Shown in pieces: positions 1 to 6,092 of a DNA stretch of 6,583 nt. The translations under genes were made by a program, and so were the position numbers. This stretch comes from Clostridia bacterium (lineage in GTDB: Bacteria; Bacillota_A; Clostridia; Christensenellales; Aristaeellaceae). The notes beneath the pieces were generated by a model. It saw only the letters and a program-made list of their open reading frames with translations. It was not told the DNA's origin and did not search any database. The stretch's first letter is position 1. The number at the start of each line of letters is the position of its first letter. The stretch covers positions 1-6,583 of the forward strand of contig BNUH01000127.1 in assembly GCA_025997215.1 (NCBI GenBank). Direction: 5' to 3'.

Positions 1-12
1 TAGAAGGTATCA
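1..12. repeat. Left arm of a 12-base inverted repeat
   Basis: The first 12 bases, TAGAAGGTATCA, are the exact reverse complement of 391-402. The arms bracket a segment of about 400 bases that contains a broken gene end. The match does not continue inward past base 12. The window starts at this point, so an outward extension cannot be seen. A 12-base match somewhere in a window this size is expected by chance, so the meaning rests only on its position. Confidence 0.4.
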
Positions 13-120
13 CATCTCGTAGTTGAGGAGTAACGTTTGTTAATCGTATACGACAGTTCGTCGCTCTTATTAATGTACGAGACCGGTATTATTCAATTTG
101 GAAACTCCCCATTTAAGTAG

Positions 121-393
121 TTCACGACGGGCTATGCCTCAAAACAAGCAAACGATGGTCAGACTGATTCTTGGCACAGATGGATTATAATCACTAGAAC
201 AGATGATTGCAATATATATTCAACTGAAAATGCCGTTGAGATTGTACCCCCGGGTGTCAAAAAGTGGGCGGCATATTCGACTGCTTGTGATGTTTCGATA
301 GATGGATTACGAACGACAGAGCATATATTGAAGAATGCTCGGTTTCTGGCAAATGGTTATGTTTCTGTTAAATTTCGATTGTTATCGTCTTGA
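121..393 (+). pseudogene. 3' remnant of an unidentified protein gene
   Basis: An open frame of 90 codons ends at TGA 391-393, with no ATG, GTG or TTG start carrying a ribosome site near its beginning. The same frame is open upstream from 34 to 117 but is cut by TAG at 118-120, and another stop lies at 31-33. The translation looks protein-like rather than random: it includes TDSWHRWIIITRTDD, then VEIVPPGVKKWAAYS, and ends LANGYVSVKFRLLSS. Its GC content is about 48% in 241-300, against about 33% in a line counted from the next gene. I do not recognise the family. It could be the C-terminal end of a gene disrupted by rearrangement, with the amber codon as a point mutation (CAG to TAG would restore glutamine). 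A second frame, open at about 27-113 and reading QFVALINVRDRYYSIWKLPI, may be another scrambled piece. I saw no good open frame on the minus strand. The frame is real; its origin is unknown. Confidence 0.4.
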
Positions 394-402
394 TACCTTC
401 TA
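391..402. repeat. Right arm of a 12-base inverted repeat
   Basis: TGATACCTTCTA is the exact reverse complement of bases 1-12. Its first three bases are the stop codon of the remnant frame at 121-393. It lies just before the ribosome binding site of the glycosyltransferase gene, so any rearrangement at this arm would change the leader of that gene. Confidence 0.4.
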
Positions 403-404
403 AT

Positions 405-409
405 AGGAG
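405..409 (+). promoter_or_regulatory. Ribosome binding site of the glycosyltransferase
   Basis: AGGAG lies 6 bases before ATG 416. It supports that start and marks the first intact gene of the cluster in this window. I found no convincing -35/-10 pair between 300 and 405, so the promoter may lie upstream of the window. Confidence 0.6.
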
Positions 410-415
410 TATATC

Positions 416-1684
416 ATGCACAAAATACTCTTTGTTACTAAGTCTTTTTATCCACATGGAAACGGAACGTCGGATTGTGTAAGCAACATAATCGATATTC
501 TAAGAAGCATAGACATAGAATGTGACATTTTAGCATTGACAACTTATCGCAGTGATTTAAAAGTGAATAAATGGAAAGATTCAAATATTCATTTCTCATA
601 TATTCAAGGAGGTAATAGTGTTAAGGAATTGATGAGAATGCTTTCGAGAGGCGAATTTAAGGATGCTATAATTGGAACGTCCCAAAAAATATATAGTATT
701 GTTCTTAACCTAATTCACAGGGAAAGTAGACACCTACATCTTAATTATATATACTTGCGAGCTTATCGAAGATCACTATACTGTCTATCCACCGAAAATT
801 ACGATGCTATAATTACAACATTACTACCTATTGAAGCGTGTTGTGCTGTTATAGAATCGGATTTGAAATGTAAAAAGTATATATACCAACTGGATCCCTA
901 CTGGAATAATCAAACTTTCATTAGTAAATATTCAAGTGACCGTTTAAGTTACGAAAAAAGAATGATTGGTATGTATGATTCGATATTTACGCTACCCCTG
1001 TTAATCAATAGTCCTATAAATGGAGATAGATATTGTAGCAAATACATTGAGTTAGAGTTCCCGATGATAAAGAAAATAGCAGCTGAAACAGATGATAAAT
1101 GGCGAGTTCGAAATACGATTGCATGTGTTTTTCTCGGGAAATTGTATCCAGATATTCGGCCACCTGACTTATTGGTAGAAATCATATCTAAGTTAGTATA
1201 TGATGATATAGAATTCTACTTTTACGGTTCAGGGCTTGATACTATAGTTAAATCTCGATATTATAGCACAGCAAAAGAAATAATTACGCTCGGAAATCAA
1301 GTATCATCGTCCAAAGCAAAAGAAATAATGATTAGTGCTGACTTTCTAGTAAATATTGACAATAGAGCAGAAAATCAAGTTCCAAGTAAGATATTCGAAT
1401 ATATGTCTACAGGCTTACCAATACTAAATTTCTATTTCAACAAACAAAGTGAGACGTCAAGATATCTATCAAAATATCCTCTATCAATCAGCTTAAAACT
1501 AGATAGTGTAAATCTAGTCCAAAATGCAAATTCGTTAGTTCAGTATATCCATCAAAATCTTAACAAACGTGTTCCATTCACAACTGTTCAGAATATGTAC
1601 CATGAATGCACACCTGAGTACGTAGCGCGGAAAATGATTAGTGCAATTTATTCGGATGAGCTAAAAGGAGTTGCATATGTCTGA
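416..1684 (+). CDS. Glycosyltransferase, GT4-like (GT-B fold)
   Basis: This 422-residue protein is a likely cytoplasmic glycosyltransferase that adds one sugar to a lipid-linked polysaccharide intermediate. The N-terminal part opens with a Rossmann-type strand and a glycine-containing loop (ILFVTKSFYPHGNGTSD, residues 4-20), as in the acceptor domain of GT-B enzymes. The C-terminal part has VFLGKLYPDIRP (238-249), FYFYGSG (267-273) and the motif VPSKIFEYMSTGLPIL (322-337). That motif is typical of the GT4/GT1 donor-nucleotide domain, with Glu328 in the position of the conserved glutamate. The length is normal and there is no signal peptide or membrane segment. The start is ATG 416, with AGGAG 6 bases upstream. 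The last 8 bases overlap the dehydratase gene, which suggests translational coupling. Codon use is strongly AT-rich. Donor and acceptor sugars cannot be read from the sequence; linkage to the 6-deoxy-L-hexosamine made by the next three genes is an inference. The family is fairly certain and the specificity unknown. Confidence 0.85.
   Translation: MHKILFVTKSFYPHGNGTSDCVSNIIDILRSIDIECDILALTTYRSDLKVNKWKDSNIHFSYIQGGNSVKELMRMLSRGEFKDAIIGTSQKIYSIVLNLIHRESRHLHLNYIYLRAYRRSLYCLSTENYDAIITTLLPIEACCAVIESDLKCKKYIYQLDPYWNNQTFISKYSSDRLSYEKRMIGMYDSIFTLPLLINSPINGDRYCSKYIELEFPMIKKIAAETDDKWRVRNTIACVFLGKLYPDIRPPDLLVEIISKLVYDDIEFYFYGSGLDTIVKSRYYSTAKEIITLGNQVSSSKAKEIMISADFLVNIDNRAENQVPSKIFEYMSTGLPILNFYFNKQSETSRYLSKYPLSISLKLDSVNLVQNANSLVQYIHQNLNKRVPFTTVQNMYHECTPEYVARKMISAIYSDELKGVAYV
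1663..1670 (+). promoter_or_regulatory. Ribosome binding site that sets the dehydratase start
   Basis: AAAAGGAG inside the end of the glycosyltransferase gene is 6 bases before ATG 1677 and directly abuts TTG 1671. The spacing favours ATG 1677, giving MSDYSGK, over the upstream TTG, which would add two residues. Confidence 0.75.
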
Positions 1685-2711
1685 TTATAGTGGTAAAGTG
1701 ATTTTAGTGACAGGAGGAACAGGATCATTTGGAAGTGTTGTCTTAAAGTATCTATTGTTCACAAAGATGAAGCAATTACGGATTTTTTCTCGCGATGAAA
1801 AAAAGCAAGATGATATGCGCCATGAATTACAAATACTATATCCTGATTATGCACATAAAGTGAAATTCTACATCGGCGATGTTAGAAACATCAATTCAGT
1901 GCGAGATGCCATGATTGGCGTCGATTATATATTCCATGCAGCAGCTCTTAAGCAAGTTCCAACTTGTGAGTTTTTCCCGATGGAGGCTGTGAACACAAAT
2001 ATCATAGGTACCGATAATGTACTTCATGCAGCAATTGATGTTGGCATCAAGCGCGTGGTTTGTCTCTCAACTGATAAGGCCGCCTATCCTATAAATGCCA
2101 TGGGCACATCCAAAGCTATGATGGAGCACGTTATTAGAGCAAATGCACGTATTGCAGCCGAGCGGGGAAATACAGTTATTTGTTGCACAAGATATGGTAA
2201 TGTTATGTGCAGTCGTGGTAGTGTGATACCGCTATTTATAGAGCAGATAAGAGCGGGTCACCCAATAACAATAACAGATCCAAATATGACTCGCTTTATG
2301 ATGAACCTTGATGAAGCGGTTGAACTTGTAAATTTTGCCTTTGAGCATGCAAATCCAGGCGATCTATTTATACAGAAAGCTGACGCAGCAACAATCGGTA
2401 ATTTGGCAAAAGCTGTACAAATATTATTTGGTGACACTGGAACAAATATAATCGGTACACGTCATGGGGAAAAACTATATGAAACTTTGATGACCTGTGA
2501 AGAAAAGCTTCGATCTGAAGATATGGGAAAATATTATCGTGTATCAGCAGATAGTCGTGATTTGAATTATGATAAATACGTTGTAACAGGTGAGGTGATT
2601 ACCATGGCCAATGATGCTTATACAAGCCATAATACTAAACGTCTAGATGTTAATGGAACAAGAGATAAGCTTCTATCAACTGAATATGTCCAGGAAGCTC
2701 TGAATAAATAA
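1677..2711 (+). CDS. capE: UDP-GlcNAc 4,6-dehydratase/5-epimerase (CapE/WbjB/FnlA type)
   Basis: First enzyme of the 6-deoxy-L-hexosamine pathway. It converts UDP-GlcNAc to a 4-keto-6-deoxy intermediate and inverts C5, in the cytoplasm, using tightly bound NADP. From ATG 1677 it has 344 residues, the usual length for CapE/WbjB. Visible motifs are the nucleotide-binding loop TGGTGSFG (12-19), GDVRN (68-72), HAAALKQVP (87-95), STDKA (131-135), MGTSK (142-146), RYGNV (172-176) and RHGEKLYETL (262-271). At 142-146 the YxxxK tyrosine of most short-chain dehydrogenases is replaced by Met, which is characteristic of this inverting family. There is no membrane domain, so it is not the large CapD/PglF type. 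It overlaps the upstream glycosyltransferase by 8 bases; the reductase follows after 40 bases. The close alternative, the PseB/FlaA1 inverting dehydratase of the pseudaminic acid pathway, is less likely because the dedicated reductase and 2-epimerase are next door. The symbol follows the S. aureus homologue. Confidence 0.9.
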   Translation: MSDYSGKVILVTGGTGSFGSVVLKYLLFTKMKQLRIFSRDEKKQDDMRHELQILYPDYAHKVKFYIGDVRNINSVRDAMIGVDYIFHAAALKQVPTCEFFPMEAVNTNIIGTDNVLHAAIDVGIKRVVCLSTDKAAYPINAMGTSKAMMEHVIRANARIAAERGNTVICCTRYGNVMCSRGSVIPLFIEQIRAGHPITITDPNMTRFMMNLDEAVELVNFAFEHANPGDLFIQKADAATIGNLAKAVQILFGDTGTNIIGTRHGEKLYETLMTCEEKLRSEDMGKYYRVSADSRDLNYDKYVVTGEVITMANDAYTSHNTKRLDVNGTRDKLLSTEYVQEALNK

Positions 2712-2751
2712 TTATAGTAACCTAATCAAGGATTAAGGCAGGCTCAAATAT

Positions 2752-3633
2752 ATGCGAGTATTAGTGCTTGGTTGTAATGGTATGGCTGGACACACCATAT
2801 CTTTATATTTGCATGAATCGGGACATAATGTATTCGGATTTGATATTGCTAAATCACAGTTTGTACCTAGCGTTTCAGGTGATGCGAAAGATCAAAGACA
2901 ATTGGACAAGCTTATAGGAAAAAACAAATATGATACAATTATTAATTGTATCGGCATACTTAACCAAAATGCTGAGAAAGACAAATCATTAGCGGTTTAC
3001 TTAAATTCGTATTTACCTCACTACCTTGCTGATATAACTTTGGACACAGATACACAAATAATACATATGAGCACTGACTGTGTATTTTCAGGTAAACGAG
3101 GGCAATATGAAGAGTTTGATTATAAAGACGGGGAATCTTTTTATGATCGAACAAAAGCCATTGGTGAACTGATTGATATAAAGAATCTGACCCTAAGAAA
3201 TTCGATTGTAGGTCCTGACACAAATATTAATGGAATCGGCCTACTTAATTGGTTTTTACAGCAACAAGGTGTGATACGAGGTTATTCTCGCGTTTTATGG
3301 ACAGGGCAAACTACATTACAGCTAGCAAAAACGATGGAGAGAGCGGCATATGACAGGGTGCATGGATTATTTAATATGGTGCCTAATCACTCGATTGATA
3401 AATATTCGTTATTGAAATTGTTCGATAAATATTTTAGGTCTGGAACATCTAGTATTATAGAATCTGATGAGCCAGTAGTTGATAAGTCTCTAAAGAGAAC
3501 ATGTTACGATTTCAATTATGAAATTCCAGATTATGAAACAATGGTAAGTGAAATGGCTGATTGGATGTTTGCACACAAAGAATTATATCCTTATTATAAT
3601 CTGCAAAGAAAGAAAGCTTTTCTTTATGCATAA
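2752..3633 (+). CDS. RmlD-like NAD(P)H-dependent 4-ketosugar reductase
   Basis: A 293-residue short-chain dehydrogenase of the extended RmlD type. It probably reduces the 4-keto group made by the upstream dehydratase, using NAD(P)H in the cytoplasm. Motifs are the nucleotide-binding loop GCNGMAG (7-13), INCIGIL (64-70), STDCVFSG (107-114, with the catalytic Ser/Thr) and YDRTK (131-135, catalytic Tyr131 and Lys135). The start is ATG 2752 with AAGGCAGG about 9 bases upstream. The last 8 bases overlap the epimerase gene. S. aureus CapF and P. aeruginosa WbjC have about 370 residues and a C-terminal zinc cupin domain; this protein stops at the end of the reductase fold with no cupin. That resembles WbvR of V. 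cholerae, which reduces without C3 epimerisation to give UDP-L-RhaNAc. The reductase family is clear. The exact product, and therefore a gene symbol, is an inference I leave open. Confidence 0.85.
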   Translation: MRVLVLGCNGMAGHTISLYLHESGHNVFGFDIAKSQFVPSVSGDAKDQRQLDKLIGKNKYDTIINCIGILNQNAEKDKSLAVYLNSYLPHYLADITLDTDTQIIHMSTDCVFSGKRGQYEEFDYKDGESFYDRTKAIGELIDIKNLTLRNSIVGPDTNINGIGLLNWFLQQQGVIRGYSRVLWTGQTTLQLAKTMERAAYDRVHGLFNMVPNHSIDKYSLLKLFDKYFRSGTSSIIESDEPVVDKSLKRTCYDFNYEIPDYETMVSEMADWMFAHKELYPYYNLQRKKAFLYA

Positions 3634-4768
3634 ACTTAAGATAATGACAATAGTTGGTACTCGCCCAGAGATTATTAAGTTATCGGAGATAATTAAAAAG
3701 CTTAACGACTACTTTACTCATGTTTTAGTCCACACAGGACAGAACTATGATGTCAACTTAAATGATATATTTTTTGACGATCTTTGTATACCAAAACCAA
3801 ATTATTACTTAGGTGTTGTTGGTAAGGATATAGGTGAAACAATGGGCAATATAATCACAAAGTCTTATGCGATACTTTGTGATGAGAAACCAGATGCATT
3901 GCTGATACTGGGTGACACCAATTCGTGTTTATCCGTTATTTCAGCAAAGAGGTTAAAGATACCTATCTTTCATATTGAAGCCGGGAACAGGTGTTTTGAT
4001 GAAAATTTACCTGAGGAGGTAATTAGGCGAATAGTCGATGTAACAAGCGATATAAATATGTGTTACTCAGAACATGCAAGACGTAACCTCAAGGAAGCCA
4101 ACCTTTCAGTTGAGCATACTTACCTTATTGGATCACCTATGGCTGAAGTGTTGAGTGTATGTATTGCTCGCATTCGTAATAGTACGGTAATTAAGGACCT
4201 TGGGCTAGAATCGGGAAAGTACATTCTACTATCTGCCCATCGAGAAGAAAATATAGACAACGAATACAACTTTATTAGTCTTATGAATGCTGTTAACGCT
4301 TTAGCACAGCACTATAAAATGCCTATTTTATATTCATGTCATCCTAGGAGTCGTAAATATAAAATTCAACGCAATTTCTGCTTTGACAAGAGAGTTATGC
4401 AGCATGAACCACTCGGGTTTCTTGATTATAATTGTCTCCAGATGAATGCTTTTGCAGTTGTATCTGACAGTGGTACTCTACCAGAGGAAAGTAGTTACTA
4501 TTTATCAATAGGGCAACCTTTTCCTGCTGTATCAATAAGAACATCAACAGAACGTCCAGAAGCACTAGATAAAGGCAATTTTATAATGGCAGGTATAACA
4601 ACAGAAGAAGTATTGCAAGCTGTAGAAACTGCTGTGAATTTAAACAAAAACGGCGATTATGGTAATCCTGTACCAGACTATATTGACCTTAATGTATCAA
4701 TTAAAGTAGTTAAGATAATTCAGAGTTATACAAGTATAGTTAATAAAATGATTTGGAAAAAGCCTTGA
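3626..4768 (+). CDS. capG: Non-hydrolysing UDP-N-acetyl-hexosamine 2-epimerase (CapG/WbjD/WbvD type)
   Basis: Last step of the sugar-nucleotide pathway: inversion at C2 of the UDP-6-deoxy-L-hexosamine, through elimination and re-addition of UDP. The 380 residues from ATG 3626 fit the WecB-family length. Motifs are GTRPEIIK (11-18), HTGQN (36-40), GDT (96-98), EAGNR (118-122) with PEE (129-131), HREEN (205-209), HPR (239-241), SDSGTLPEE (280-288) and RTSTERPEA (305-313). The ATG at 3626 is preferred over upstream in-frame starts because MHKLKIMTIVGTRPE matches the usual N-terminus. A start at 3548 would add 26 unrelated residues lying inside the reductase gene. The gene overlaps the reductase stop by 8 bases and has no strong ribosome site, so translation is probably coupled. 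SDSGTLPEE, rather than the DSGGLQEE usual in WecB/MnaA, matches the CapG branch. A role as ordinary UDP-ManNAc synthase (WecB/MnaA) is possible but less likely in this context. Confidence 0.9.
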   Translation: MHKLKIMTIVGTRPEIIKLSEIIKKLNDYFTHVLVHTGQNYDVNLNDIFFDDLCIPKPNYYLGVVGKDIGETMGNIITKSYAILCDEKPDALLILGDTNSCLSVISAKRLKIPIFHIEAGNRCFDENLPEEVIRRIVDVTSDINMCYSEHARRNLKEANLSVEHTYLIGSPMAEVLSVCIARIRNSTVIKDLGLESGKYILLSAHREENIDNEYNFISLMNAVNALAQHYKMPILYSCHPRSRKYKIQRNFCFDKRVMQHEPLGFLDYNCLQMNAFAVVSDSGTLPEESSYYLSIGQPFPAVSIRTSTERPEALDKGNFIMAGITTEEVLQAVETAVNLNKNGDYGNPVPDYIDLNVSIKVVKIIQSYTSIVNKMIWKKP

Positions 4769-5947
4769 GCGATTTATTCATCCCTTATCGAATCTGTCCA
4801 ATAGGTGCTCATTCCGATCACCAACACGGCTTAGTAAGTGGCTTTGCTATAAACCAAGGGATAAACCTAACATATAAGCAATCAGGTGACTCTGTTTGTA
4901 CTGTATCCTCCCATAACTTCCCTAATACCTACGCTTTCGACCTTCACGACATTCCAGAGCGTCAGAGAGACTGGGCTGACCATCTACGTGGCGCTGCTTT
5001 ATCCCTATCGAGGCATCATCACTTAACCAGGGGCATTAATGCCACCATACATGGTGAGTTGCCCATAGGCGGTCTATCTTCGTCCGCAGCTGTAAATCAT
5101 AGCGTTCATCTCAGCGTTGGCCGTGGTCAATGGTATCAATCTCCAACCAGCAGAGATGATCGATCTATCATTACAAGCTGAGAATAATTATGTAGGTGTC
5201 TCCTGTGGTAAATTAGATCAATCATGTATTACTTATAGTAGAGCTAATAATCTTTTATACCTAGATACTAAAGATGATACCTATCAACTCATCCCGTGTA
5301 ACCCATCCACACCTCCCTTTGAGATAGCCATCTTCTTCAGCGGGATCGAGCGGACGCTGGCTGATTCAGCCTTCAATATGCGTGTGGATGAACTGAAATC
5401 CGCCGCCTACGCACTTATGGCCTATGCAGATATCCCCTATGGTAAGTTCAGTGAAGCAAGACTTCGTTATGTACCTAAAGATGTGTTTGAATCATACAAG
5501 GATCGCCTTCCAACAAACTGGCGTAAGAGGGCTACTCATTTCTATACTGAATTTGAGCGAGTTCAGCAAGGTGCTGAGGCTTGGAAGAACGGCGATATTA
5601 GACACTTTGGTCAGCTCGTTTTTGAATCAGGTCACTCGTCTATATTCAATTATGAGACTGGATCACCACAATTGAAGAAGTTATACGATATAATGCTCGA
5701 CACCTATGGTGTATACGGTGGCAGGTTCAGCGGCGCTGGGTTCAAAGGCTGCTGCATGGCGTTAATTGATCCAAAATACAAGGGTCAAATAGAGGAACGG
5801 GTTGAAAGAGAGTATTTGGATGCATTTCCTGAGCTAAGAGGTAAATACTCTACACATTTCTGCCAGACTGCAGATGGAGTTATGCATCAAAGATTCACAC
5901 AGACAAAAGCTGCAGTAGTTGAGACGGAAAATGCTCTGGTTATATAA
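4753..5947 (+). pseudogene. Galactokinase-like GHMP sugar kinase, frameshifted
   Basis: GHMP-family sugar kinase broken by one extra base. The first frame (TTG 4753, or TTG 4765 overlapping the epimerase stop) runs to a stop at 5179-5181. The second is open from 5096 to TAA 5945-5947. Removing one A at 5094-5096 joins GGLSSSAAV to IIAFISALAVVNGIN and gives a continuous protein of about 397 residues. In joined numbering the motifs are PYRICPIGAHSDHQHG (11-26), the phosphate loop GELPIGGLSSSAA (101-113), CGKLDQ (151-156, with catalytic base Asp155) and GGRFSGAGFKGC (322-333). In canonical GalK the first motif is GRxNLIGEHTDY; here the glutamate is Ala19, so the sugar may not be galactose. The expected job is ATP-dependent phosphorylation of a free sugar at C1. 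The N-terminus is short and lacks a clear ribosome site. GC content is higher than in the preceding genes. It may be a true inactivating mutation or an A-run sequencing error; the family is certain, the activity doubtful. Confidence 0.8.
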
Positions 5948-6092
5948 CATAGTTCTCCTTAACAACCTCACTACGGTTTGATAGTATGCAGGCTATGCAG
6001 TACATGATGAATTGTTACTATAAATTAACTAATGTGCTCATTTAGCACTAAAAGTGTGGATAGCAAATTTTTTTGATAGGTCGTAACAATAA
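5948..6092 (+). other. Intergenic gap before the flippase gene
   Basis: This is the longest gap between intact genes here. It contains a direct repeat TATGCAG (5985-5991 and 5994-6000) and a small hairpin, GTGCT (6034-6038) pairing with AGCAC (6044-6048). ATTGTTA (6011-6017) is the reverse complement of TAACAAT (6084-6090). A run of seven T (6068-6074) lies about 20 bases past the hairpin, too far for a standard intrinsic terminator. TATAAA at 6019-6024 could be a -10 element but has no good -35 partner. A promoter for the flippase here is plausible but unproven. Confidence 0.3.

Noticed and set aside
118..120. TAG read as an amino acid (recoded genetic code)
   Set aside because: There is only one case, in a gene that already looks broken. 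A point mutation is simpler.
949..1185. Minus-strand open frame of 78 codons
   Set aside because: It lies wholly inside the glycosyltransferase gene, has no motifs, and its translation is not protein-like.
2960..3223. Minus-strand open frame of 87 codons
   Set aside because: It lies inside the reductase gene, opposite conserved catalytic motifs, with no recognisable domain.
3548..3625. Longer N-terminus for the 2-epimerase
   Set aside because: The extra 26 residues lie inside the reductase gene and precede the normal family N-terminus at ATG 3626.
3605..3625. A-rich and T-rich imperfect palindrome before the epimerase start
   Set aside because: It is a weak AT-only stem inside coding sequence and is expected by chance in DNA this AT-rich.
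5424..5675. Plus-strand open frame of 83 codons in another frame of the kinase
   Set aside because: It overlaps the kinase's well-supported second frame and has no ribosome site or motif.
5117..5947. Second part of the kinase as an independent gene with a TTG start
   Set aside because: It begins in the middle of the kinase fold and lacks the first two GHMP motifs. The open frame extends back to 5096, exactly where the first frame stops making sense.
6034..6074. Hairpin plus T-run as an intrinsic terminator after the kinase
   Set aside because: The stem has only 5 pairs and the T-run begins about 20 bases after it, so the geometry does not fit.
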